Shown here piece by piece: positions 1 to 6,119 of a stretch of 14,523 nucleotides of DNA (its first letter is position 1; each line of letters starts with the position of its first letter). This stretch comes from Opitutaceae bacterium UBA6669 (GTDB taxonomy: Bacteria; Verrucomicrobiota; Verrucomicrobiia; Opitutales; Opitutaceae): the NCBI GenBank assembly GCA_002455175.1, contig DKKJ01000322.1:24513-39035 (forward strand), written 5' to 3'. Under the pieces are notes generated by a model. It was not told the DNA's origin and did not search any database. It saw nothing but the letters and a program-made list of their open reading frames with translations. The position numbers were made by a program, and so were the translations under genes.

Positions 1-84
1 CTGGCGGAAGCGAAATCCGCCGGGCTGACCATCAGCTCGAAGATTCTGCGTCCGGCAACGATGGTGACCACAGGGAAAAACTGA
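1..84 (+). CDS. C-terminal end of a YfiR-like (DUF4154) periplasmic protein, partial
   Basis: Reading from base 1, 27 codons run to a TGA at 82-84; the start lies outside the window. The visible tail contains AKSAGLTISSKILRPATMV. This resembles the conserved end of YfiR/DUF4154 proteins, where a segment like 'A..AGL.ISS.LL.LA..V' closes the domain. Those proteins are small and periplasmic, and in several phyla they are encoded next to a membrane-bound kinase or diguanylate cyclase whose sensor domain they are thought to control. The next gene here is a CHASE8 sensor kinase only 3 nt downstream, which fits that pairing and indicates one transcript. The call rests on a short tail and on context, so it is probable rather than certain. 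Confidence 0.6.
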   Translation: MAEAKSAGLTISSKILRPATMVTTGKN

Positions 85-87
85 GCC

Positions 88-1542
88 ATGCGATTCCGCG
101 ATCTTCCCATTCGCCGCAAGCTGGCTTTCATGATTCTCGGTACGAGTGGCGCCGTGCTGCTGCTCACCTGCTCGGCCTTCGTCGGTTATGAATTCCTCAC
201 CTATCGCCGGGCAGCCGCGCGAGAGTTGTCGACCTTGGGCAGCGTCATCGCGGCCCAAAGCACCGGAGCGGTGGCGTTCGACAACCAACACGACGCGACA
301 GAAATTCTCGGAGCGCTCAAAGCCGAACCGCACATCACCGCCGCCGCGCTCTACGACAAAAGCGGAAAGCTCTTCGCGCGCTATCCTTCAACCGCCGCTG
401 ATCGCATCTTTCCCGACCGGCCAGGCGAGGATGGCTACGCTTTTTCCCAAGGGCGGCTCGTCGGCTTCACCCCGCTTATCCAAGTGAAGGGCAGTGATCG
501 GCTCGGCTCGTTGTACCTCAGTTCGGACATGGAGGCTCTCAACGAACGCCTGCGACTCTACTCCTTGATCGTTTTACTCGTGGTGGCGGCAGCAGCCTCG
601 GTCGCCTACGCCTTGGCGCGTGTCTTCCAGCGGCACGTTTCGCGGCCGATCCTGGATCTTTCCGAGACGGCGCTGGCAGTATCCATGCGCCGCGACTATT
701 CCGTGCGGGCAGCGAAACACGGAGCAGATGAACTCGGCGTCTTGACCGATGCGTTTAATCATATGCTCGCGCAAATTGAGGAGCAAAACGCCTTGCTCGA
801 AAAACGCGTGCGCGAACGCACCGTGGAACTCGAGTCCGTCAACGACGAACTCGAGGCGTTTTGCTCATCCGCCGCGCACGATTTACGCACTCCATTACGT
901 GCGATCAGAGGCTTTACGGAGCTCTTGCTGGATGGTCGGGCGACGCACGTTTCTCCTGAAGGACGGCGCTACGTGGCATCCATTCGCGATGGCTCCGCCC
1001 AGATGAGCCAGTTGATCGAAGACCTGCTGTCTTTTTCCCGCGTCGGCCGACAAGACCTCGAACGCCAAGCCGTATCACTGGACCCAATATGCCAAGGCGT
1101 ACTCGAGGAGTTCAACGCCGAGATTTTGAGCAGGTCAGCCCAGGTGGTGGTCGCTCCACTTCCAGAAGCCGTCGCCGATCCCGCTCTCATCAAGATCGTA
1201 TTCGTAAACCTCATATCCAACGCGCTGAAATATTCCCGCAGCCAGCCGCAGCCCAGAATCGAGATCGGGGTGACGCGCTCGACGGAGGAGAAAACTCCCG
1301 TAATTTACGTTCGCGACAATGGCGTCGGCTTCGACATGCGCGACGCAGGCAAACTCTTCGGCGTCTTCCAACGCCTGCACCATGCGCGCGAATTCGAAGG
1401 CACCGGCGTCGGCCTGGCGACCGTGCGCCGAATCATCGAGCGCCACGGCGGCCGAATTTGGGCCGAGGCAAAACCCAGCGAAGGCGCCACCTTTTTCTTC
1501 ACGCTCCCCACCACCTCTCCCACCGAGGAACCCGCCGACTAG
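88..1542 (+). CDS. CHASE8-HAMP sensor histidine kinase
   Basis: A 484-residue inner-membrane histidine kinase. The order is: a first membrane segment at about 14-36; a periplasmic CHASE8-type sensor at about 37-150, with SVIAAQSTGAVAF and a PHITAAALYDKSGKLFARYP stretch typical of that domain; a second membrane segment at about 157-178; HAMP at about 179-231; and a coiled coil at about 225-258. The HisKA H-box is AAHDLRTPLRAIRGF with phospho-acceptor His264. The ATPase domain has an N-box (VFVNLISNALKYS, 371-383), a G1 box (DNGVGF, 410-415) and a G2 box (GTGVGLA, 438-444), so it should be catalytically competent. The ATG lies 3 nt after the YfiR-like stop, without a strong ribosome binding site, consistent with translational coupling. 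No receiver domain is fused and no response-regulator gene follows; the next plus-strand sequence is repeat DNA. The input signal cannot be read from the sequence. Confidence 0.93.
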   Translation: MRFRDLPIRRKLAFMILGTSGAVLLLTCSAFVGYEFLTYRRAAARELSTLGSVIAAQSTGAVAFDNQHDATEILGALKAEPHITAAALYDKSGKLFARYPSTAADRIFPDRPGEDGYAFSQGRLVGFTPLIQVKGSDRLGSLYLSSDMEALNERLRLYSLIVLLVVAAAASVAYALARVFQRHVSRPILDLSETALAVSMRRDYSVRAAKHGADELGVLTDAFNHMLAQIEEQNALLEKRVRERTVELESVNDELEAFCSSAAHDLRTPLRAIRGFTELLLDGRATHVSPEGRRYVASIRDGSAQMSQLIEDLLSFSRVGRQDLERQAVSLDPICQGVLEEFNAEILSRSAQVVVAPLPEAVADPALIKIVFVNLISNALKYSRSQPQPRIEIGVTRSTEEKTPVIYVRDNGVGFDMRDAGKLFGVFQRLHHAREFEGTGVGLATVRRIIERHGGRIWAEAKPSEGATFFFTLPTTSPTEEPAD

Positions 1543-1553
1543 CACCGCCCCCC

Positions 1554-1595
1554 TTGGGAACCCTGGGACCGCCGACGTCCCCGTCGGCATCCGTC
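1554..1595 (+). repeat. R1 hairpin repeat, copy A (3' of the kinase gene)
   Basis: A GC-rich element beginning 12 nt after the kinase stop. It carries GGGAACCCTGGGACC followed by a perfect inverted repeat: 7-bp stem GCCGACG/CGTCGGC at 1571-1577 and 1582-1588, loop TCCC, then ATCCGTC. Two related copies occur at about 6077-6105 and 6938-6970. All three lie downstream of a gene and point the same way as that gene. No T-tract follows, so a classical intrinsic terminator is not supported. A REP-like element or an mRNA 3'-end structure is the better description. Confidence 0.7.
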
Positions 1596-1644
1596 CTACG
1601 CCCCTTTCACCCAACGATCCACCCCTCTAGCCATCGCGCGATAA

Positions 1645-1658
1645 CCTCCCATTGGAGG
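1645..1658. other. Small inverted repeat beside R2 copy A
   Basis: CCTCC (1645-1649) and GGAGG (1654-1658) form a 5-bp stem with loop CATT, immediately outside the left edge of R2 copy A. It may be part of the R2 element in other copies; copy B has only a poor match here. Its role is unknown. Confidence 0.35.
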
Positions 1659-1659
1659 G

Positions 1660-1951
1660 GCACGCGTCGTCGTGCCCATCCCTTTGAGCTCCGAATCCGA
1701 GTTCGGAGTCCTGCCTTTAGGCAGTCCGAAAAAATCAAGCCAACCAAGCCCACCTAAAGACGGTACTTCACGCGAAGAATGGGTAACTCTCAATCCGCCA
1801 CAATCACGTCACGACGAAGCGTTCCCCTCCAGCAGAACGAGCACGATCTGGCCGCTAGGATGGATTGCTTCACAATGTATCTAAAACGTAAGCACAGGGT
1901 GAAAGGTTCCGCTTTACGCCTGTTGAGACCGACCCTGGGGTAATCCTCCCC
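1660..1951 (+). repeat. R2 dispersed repeat, copy A (at the 3' end of the PIN gene)
   Basis: This segment of about 290 bp aligns by eye along its whole length with 3626-3900 in direct orientation. The best-matching block is 1701-1800 against 3665-3770, sharing CGGAGTCCTGCCTTTAGG and ATCAAGCCAACCAAG among others. Further islands match near 1850-1880 against 3816-3846 (CACAATGTATC / TACAATGTATC) and near 1900-1950 against 3862-3900 (GTGAAAGGTTC and a C/G-rich end). It contains a hairpin, CTGCC-TTTA-GGCAG at 1711-1724, and a partial palindrome, GCACG...CGTGC, at its left end. It ends 5 nt short of the PIN stop codon. No transposase or long reading frame lies inside it. Together with R1 copy A it fills the gene-free stretch 1543-1956. 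Confidence 0.8.
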
Positions 1952-1956
1952 AGACA

Positions 1957-2457
1957 CTAGCTACGCCATTTTTTAAAGCGAAGCGCACACTCAGCCTTCG
2001 GCAAATAGCGTTTCAGCGTTATCAGGTGATCAAGTTTTGCAGCCGCTACGGCTGGAAGAATGACCTCATTCTCCAAGAGCTGATCTAGAATCCAGAGTGT
2101 GCCGTGGACTTCAATGTAACGAGCCTCGGCAGCAATCCGGAGTGCTTTGTCGCACGATAGTAGCATTGCATCAAGTTTCCTTGCCAAAAACAGGACCGAG
2201 CAATCGTTGAAGCGCGCCTTATTGCCGACATCACGCTCCAGCTCTGCGATCTCATGCAACTCATCAAAGCTCAAACGGTGCTCATGGATATGATTGCTGG
2301 AGAAGTAGGCCAGTGCTTGTTCGTGCCGACCTTTTTCCAGTTCGAGTCGAATCAGATCTGTGGTGTGGGTTTCGATGCCCACTTGGAACCAAGGGTCAAA
2401 CAGGCCAGCCAGCTCCATGTCGATGAGGACGTTGGCGTCCTGGACCGCGATTCTCAT
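1957..2457 (-). CDS. PIN-domain protein, predicted toxin RNase
   Basis: A 166-residue protein with PIN-domain features. An N-terminal strand ends in Asp7 (AVQDANVLIDM), acidic residues follow in LIRLELEK (Glu39), then NDCSVLFLARKL (Asp85) and LLSCDKALR (Asp103). It ends with HGTLWILDQLLE, as in the family where 'D..LR..A...V.G.LW.LD.L' is common. PIN domains of toxins are Mg-dependent endoribonucleases that cleave tRNA, rRNA or mRNA; the four acidic positions needed for metal binding appear present. The start codon lies 18 nt downstream of the stop of an HTH-ImmA/IrrE gene on the same strand, so the two are probably co-transcribed as antitoxin and toxin. The stop lies 5 nt from repeat R2 copy A. 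The PIN assignment is good; toxin activity is inferred from context. Confidence 0.8.
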   Translation of the reverse strand: MRIAVQDANVLIDMELAGLFDPWFQVGIETHTTDLIRLELEKGRHEQALAYFSSNHIHEHRLSFDELHEIAELERDVGNKARFNDCSVLFLARKLDAMLLSCDKALRIAAEARYIEVHGTLWILDQLLENEVILPAVAAAKLDHLITLKRYLPKAECALRFKKWRS

Positions 2458-2475
2458 CGTTTAGGATGCAAGCGC

Positions 2476-3615
2476 TCAGATAGCTTCGGCTGCGAACTGT
2501 TGATCAAACTCTCGGGCGGTGATGCCTAGTAATTCTGTAGCCTTTGAGCGCGTCACCAGCTCTTGCGCCGCTGCACGAAAGACAAGCTGTTCATAGCGGT
2601 CCGCTCGCTCCGAACCTTGCCATAACCCTGGCTCATTCTTGCGAGTGGAACTGTTCTGGACGTGAAATGATTTGAGTTGGCTTTGGGTGATGATGCCGAG
2701 GTCGGCGGAGCGGCGCATGAGTGCGGCGATGGAGATTCCCCAGTCTTCCTTGATGCCGACGCGTTCCCGAAGACTGATGCCGTCCGGTCGTTTGGAACCG
2801 ACGCGATTCAGGAGCCCGTCGGCGGGCAAAAGCAGGGCGCCGGCGAATCGGTAACAGTATGACTCTTTCGCCTTGTGGGAAATTCCTGAGGGTAGATTTA
2901 GCACCAGATGGCCGAGCTCATGCAGAGCGGTCAAACGTTTGCGCGGTAAGTCTTGGTCCAGCCACTTCGCCAAGGTGATCACAGGAGTACGATCGTCGGC
3001 CCAACCACAAAATCCATTAAAGCTTTCTGCGGCATCGACCATTTTCACTTTCACGCCGTGCTCTTCCAATAATTCATGGACGTTGGTCAGAGGTGTTTCG
3101 CCGAGTTTCCACGCCGCTCGAATCTGGCGAGCGGCTTTTTCTGCTGCGGCGCAGAGAGCTGCACCCTCGTTGGGTGAAACGTTGCGAAGATCAATCTGCA
3201 TCAGGGCAGCCGGACGAATCTCCAAGATGGCTTCGACCTGGCGATAGCGCTCAATGTAGTCCGTCACCTCTTCGCGAAGCCGATTGACCTCGCGCAGCGG
3301 AAACTTGGTCAATTTACGGAACTCAATTCGGTCCAGTTTGACGGGAGAACTCCGGAAAAAATATCCCGGATCAAGGTTGAGCGCACGGGAGAGTGTTAGG
3401 AGAACGCCTGAATCTGGTCCCATGAGGCCTTTCTCGTATTTCTGGAGAGCGGCGTGGGAGATAGCCGTTCCAAACTCACCGATGCGAGAAGCTAAACCAC
3501 GCAAGGAAAGCCCGCGCATCAACCGGCCGCGGCGTAACCGTTCGCCAAAAAGAAGTTTGGTGTCCGAAGGATGCACGTTTACAGAAAACGCGAAATGATC
3601 ACTTTTGTCAACCAT
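2476..3615 (-). CDS. HTH (Xre-type) plus ImmA/IrrE zinc metallopeptidase, predicted antitoxin/regulator
   Basis: A 379-residue protein in two parts. An Xre-like helix-turn-helix at about 19-72 (FGERLRRGRLMRGLSLRGLA through HAALQKYEKG) should bind operator DNA. An ImmA/IrrE (COG2856) peptidase follows at about 175-300, with zinc motif HELGH at 232-236 and a likely third ligand Glu251 just before YCYRFAGALLLP. The C-terminal part contains KATELLGITAREF, also common in this family. Relatives cleave phage or conjugative-element repressors, or act as antitoxins beside toxin genes. ATG at 3613-3615 was chosen because the frame further upstream (open to a TTG at 3759) is simply translated R2 repeat. 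A GGTGG lies just before this ATG, too close to be a good ribosome binding site. The PIN gene follows 18 nt downstream. Confidence 0.85.
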   Translation of the reverse strand: MVDKSDHFAFSVNVHPSDTKLLFGERLRRGRLMRGLSLRGLASRIGEFGTAISHAALQKYEKGLMGPDSGVLLTLSRALNLDPGYFFRSSPVKLDRIEFRKLTKFPLREVNRLREEVTDYIERYRQVEAILEIRPAALMQIDLRNVSPNEGAALCAAAEKAARQIRAAWKLGETPLTNVHELLEEHGVKVKMVDAAESFNGFCGWADDRTPVITLAKWLDQDLPRKRLTALHELGHLVLNLPSGISHKAKESYCYRFAGALLLPADGLLNRVGSKRPDGISLRERVGIKEDWGISIAALMRRSADLGIITQSQLKSFHVQNSSTRKNEPGLWQGSERADRYEQLVFRAAAQELVTRSKATELLGITAREFDQQFAAEAI

Positions 3616-3625
3616 TCCACCGTTA

Positions 3626-3900
3626 GCACGACTCGTCGTGCCCATGTCTTGGAATGATTTTCCGAGTTTCGGAGTCCTGCCTTTAGGAAGTCCTGAGAAA
3701 TCAAGCCAACCAAGGCCGCCTGAAGACGGTACTCCGTGCGAAGGACGGGTAACACTCAACCCGATACAATCAAGTTATGAAAAGCGTTCACCTCCAGCGG
3801 AAAGGGCGCGGTTCTGCGGCTAGGACGATCGCTTTACAATGTATCGAGCAGTAAACTACAATGTGAAAGGTTCGGTTTGACCCCCTGGGTTACACCCCTG
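3626..3900 (+). repeat. R2 dispersed repeat, copy B (at the 5' end of the HTH-ImmA gene)
   Basis: The direct-orientation partner of 1660-1951. It begins with a near-perfect palindrome GCACGAC-TC-GTCGTGC (3626-3641) and ends with CCCCCTGGGTTACACCCCTG at 3881-3900. Its left edge is 10 bp from the ATG of the HTH-ImmA gene, so the promoter of that operon must lie within the repeat or beyond it. Read on the minus strand, a frame through the repeat (GGLGWLDFSGLPKGRTP) runs without a stop into the HTH-ImmA coding region. Confidence 0.8.
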
Positions 3901-4071
3901 GATGAACGAAATCGCGGATGTCGTGAATCTTGGTCCACATGAGCGAGTGGCTAAGATCGATGCTGGTCACAGAGTAAAGCTACGCGATTCGAGTGATGCT
4001 GGGATTCTGAATTTGGGATCGTGAACTCAACCGCCTGATACGGTCGCCTGGTTGTCTGTCGTCACCATTGC
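3901..4071. other. Gene-free spacer between R2 copy B and the NPGF protein gene
   Basis: I see no credible coding region, strong hairpin or repeat here. Together with R2 copy B it makes up the 456-nt stretch without a gene at 3616-4071. It is the 3' flank of the gene at 4072-4764, but no terminator-like hairpin with a T-tract is visible. Confidence 0.5.
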
Positions 4072-4764
4072 CTATTGGAGATTGGCCCTTGCGGACGTCT
4101 CTTTGTCCGCCGAGGATACCAACTGAAGTGTCCTCACTATTTGGGAGAAAGCATCGTGGGACAGGTTTCTCGGTGTGAAAAATACCGCCCGCGGGTTTTT
4201 AGTGTGGAAATAGTTGGAGGGTTCCTCGCCGACAAGTTTCGTCCAACTCTTACGGATTCGAGTGCAAACAATCGTGGCTTGGCGCTGGAGAGCGCTTTTG
4301 AGCAAATATTCGATGTAGGTGAATGAAGGAAGGTTTTCCAGAGCGTAAGGATACGTTTTGGAGTGGTAAGGTACACGTTGCAGGACGAGCAATTTCTCGC
4401 TCAAGGGACCGCAGGTCTTAGCGAGTTCTTTTGTTCGCTTAGCCCACCACACAAACCCTGGACCCTGATCAAATCGTAAGTCGAAGTGGATGTGGTGGGG
4501 GTTTTCTTCGGGATGGGTGATCGATGACCTCAGACTTTCGGTGAATTGTGGAGTCTCGTTCTCGAAGGCGGTATCAGATTCGCCGAAGCCTGGATTTGCC
4601 AGCAGCAAGACCACCGGAGCGCGAAGATTCCCGAGGAAAGGTTGTGGCAGTAGGTGGAGTGCAATCGTCCCCGGCCGGCTTCGTTCTAGCTTGGCGACCA
4701 CCTCCTCGTCGCAAGGCAGTACGTACGGGGGCTGAGAGGGAAGATCGTGCCACGGATTTCGCAT
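4072..4764 (-). CDS. Protein of unknown function with NPGF motif (possible uracil-DNA-glycosylase-like fold)
   Basis: A 230-residue soluble protein with no signal peptide or membrane segment. It has a hydrophobic strand followed by a motif (APVVLLLANPGFGESD, 49-64), then HPEENPHHIHFDLRF (84-98), FVWWAKR (104-110), LQRVPYHSKTYPY (128-140) and FFTPRNLSHDAF (195-206). I recognise this as a recurring bacterial family usually annotated as hypothetical. A strand ending in N-P-G and a later short motif before a helix recall the uracil-DNA glycosylase superfamily, where such a motif follows the first core strand, but I cannot confirm the fold or name a catalytic residue. The ATG at 4764 fits, since the protein begins RNPWHDLP and reaches a conserved-looking core soon after. 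It sits between a NERD gene and a toxin-antitoxin operon, suggesting an accessory or defence role. That is inference. Confidence 0.7.
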   Translation of the reverse strand: MRNPWHDLPSQPPYVLPCDEEVVAKLERSRPGTIALHLLPQPFLGNLRAPVVLLLANPGFGESDTAFENETPQFTESLRSSITHPEENPHHIHFDLRFDQGPGFVWWAKRTKELAKTCGPLSEKLLVLQRVPYHSKTYPYALENLPSFTYIEYLLKSALQRQATIVCTRIRKSWTKLVGEEPSNYFHTKNPRAVFFTPRNLSHDAFSQIVRTLQLVSSADKETSARANLQ

Positions 4765-4883
4765 ATGGGGTTTGAGTTAAAAGTGGGCCGAGAGACCGGC
4801 GCACCGCATTGTTAACATGACGATACGGCTTCAGGAGCTATCTCGACCGGTCAGACCTTCCGTTCATCTCCCTCGAGTTAGCG

Positions 4884-4934
4884 GTCTCCTTGCCAGCGGA
4901 GACTGTGACTGCCTGACGGTGGGACACCGCAGTC
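4884..4934. repeat. Tandem hairpins 3' of the NERD gene
   Basis: Two adjacent inverted repeats lie in the 225-nt gap. The first is GTCTCC (4884-4889) with GGAGAC (4898-4903) around an 8-nt loop. The second is GACTGC (4907-4912) with GCAGTC (4929-4934), enclosing an inner GGTG/CACC pair (4918-4921, 4925-4928) with a bulge. On the minus strand they lie about 56-106 nt after the NERD stop. They may form an mRNA 3' structure or be another short dispersed repeat. No T-tract is visible. Confidence 0.45.
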
Positions 4935-4989
4935 GCAGGGACGCAACGCGGGACTTCAGGCGTGCGATCACTTCATCAATAGGTAGGAC

Positions 4990-5988
4990 CTACGAGCGAG
5001 CGGTTTTGCTCATAGAGGTTTGACGGCGGCTCTTGAAGAGTGAGTTGGTCTTCCCTTTGTCCGGGTAGGTGAATTTTGAATTCACGGGCTTGGCGCTGGA
5101 GTCGATTTCGAGGCGGCACTGTTCCGCGAGTTGGTGGGCGATGCGTTGGATCTGCGCAGGTGTCAGGACGTTTGTTTTGCGTGAGACGTAGCTCTGAATG
5201 CGTGTCGGATTTAGGACAAGGATGTCGCCGGAGTCCTCGCCAGAGACGAACCAGCCGGGCAAGGTGAGAATCGCTTCAGCGTGGACAGACTCGCCGGTGG
5301 CTTTGGTCAGCCAGCGGGAGAGGCTTTGGGCGTTTCGCTTGGCCTGGGCGATGTACTGATGATTGCGGCCTTTCGGAAAATCGAGGGCGTCTCCGCGTAC
5401 CTGCACCCGGGCTCGCTCATCGCTGGGGATGTCTGTGGGCTTCCGCCTGGCTTTGGTTTCGACTGAAAACACTCCCGATGGACTCACGATGACGTGGTCG
5501 ATATTGTATCCAGAGAAAGGGATGTCGTGGAAAACTTTGAATCCATTGGCGAGAAGTTGATTGAGGTGTTCCCCGACCACGCGCTCACCTTCGAAACCGA
5601 GACGAACGGCTCTGATTCGTTCGAGTTGTCTAGCAACTGAGCGAAAATTGAGGGTGTAATAGACAGAGAGAATACAACTGATGATCGCGACGGAAAGCCA
5701 CTTCCCTTGATGGCCGAGCATGCAGATCACCGTAGCGCTGATGGCGCTCGCGAGAAGCAGGTTGCTGGTCTGGAGGTCATATTCGTCCTCGCATTCCTTC
5801 AGTTGAATTCGGAGGGTCTCGCCTGGAGGCCGCCGAGGTAAATCAGTGAAAGGGAGGGACGCATTTTCGTGGTATTGTTTCTTATGCAGCCACAATCGCC
5901 AAATAAAGACGGCGAGAGGGAGGAAGCCAATGAGGAGACCCGGAATGAAACTGACGAGTGTTTGAGTGATTGTCTCTAATAGCTTCAT
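4990..5988 (-). CDS. Membrane-anchored NERD-domain (nuclease-related) protein
   Basis: A 332-residue protein. The N-terminus has a hydrophobic segment at about 10-33 and two further hydrophobic stretches at about 76-92 and 97-113, so it should sit in the inner membrane. A NERD domain follows at about 130-240: GFEGERVVGEHL (131-142), YNIDHVIVSPSGVFSVETKA (161-180) and NHQYIAQAKRNA (209-220). Acidic Glu134 or Glu136, Asp164 and the Glu177-Thr-Lys179 triplet match a PD-(D/E)xK-like nuclease core. NERD proteins are predicted, but rarely shown, to be nucleases, and occur in plasmids and defence-related loci. The C-terminal ~35 residues are basic (KSRRQTSMSKTARS), possibly contacting nucleic acid. 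It lies 225 nt upstream of the NPGF gene on the same strand. Domain identity is good; function is unknown. Confidence 0.82.
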   Translation of the reverse strand: MKLLETITQTLVSFIPGLLIGFLPLAVFIWRLWLHKKQYHENASLPFTDLPRRPPGETLRIQLKECEDEYDLQTSNLLLASAISATVICMLGHQGKWLSVAIISCILSVYYTLNFRSVARQLERIRAVRLGFEGERVVGEHLNQLLANGFKVFHDIPFSGYNIDHVIVSPSGVFSVETKARRKPTDIPSDERARVQVRGDALDFPKGRNHQYIAQAKRNAQSLSRWLTKATGESVHAEAILTLPGWFVSGEDSGDILVLNPTRIQSYVSRKTNVLTPAQIQRIAHQLAEQCRLEIDSSAKPVNSKFTYPDKGKTNSLFKSRRQTSMSKTARS

Positions 5989-6076
5989 ACAGTGATTTGC
6001 CTGTGCTATCGGCTGCGGAGAAGCGGGACTTGAGGGTGGGTTTTAGCGGTGTTATGCGCTAGGGAGTGAGACCGAG

Positions 6077-6105
6077 GACGGAGCCGACGGGGACGTCAGC
6101 GTTCC
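6077..6105 (-). repeat. R1 hairpin repeat, copy B (3' of the small secreted protein gene)
   Basis: GACGGAGCCGACGGGGACGT followed by CAGCGTTCC, the reverse-complement form of R1 copy A. Stem GCCGAC/GTCAGC (6083-6088 and 6093-6098) has one mismatch compared with the other copies. It begins about 15 nt after the stop of the gene at 6120-6785 and points the same way as that gene. Confidence 0.65.
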
Positions 6106-6119
6106 GACGTCGGAGAGGG

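Noticed and set aside
1089..1757. 222-codon plus-strand frame overlapping the kinase and running into the repeats
   Set aside because: Arg/Pro-rich composition and overlap with the catalytic domain of the kinase; no domain resemblance.
3838..3866. TTGTAG, 17 nt, TGTAAA on the minus strand of R2 copy B as a promoter for the HTH-ImmA operon
   Set aside because: Only a moderate match to the consensus, about 220 nt from the start codon, and the -35-like box is not kept in copy A. A promoter somewhere in R2 remains likely but cannot be placed.
1543..3900. R2 copies as an insertion sequence or a CRISPR array
   Set aside because: No transposase frame, no clear terminal inverted repeats shared by both ends, and no regular repeat-spacer pattern. 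Two long degenerate copies do not make an array.
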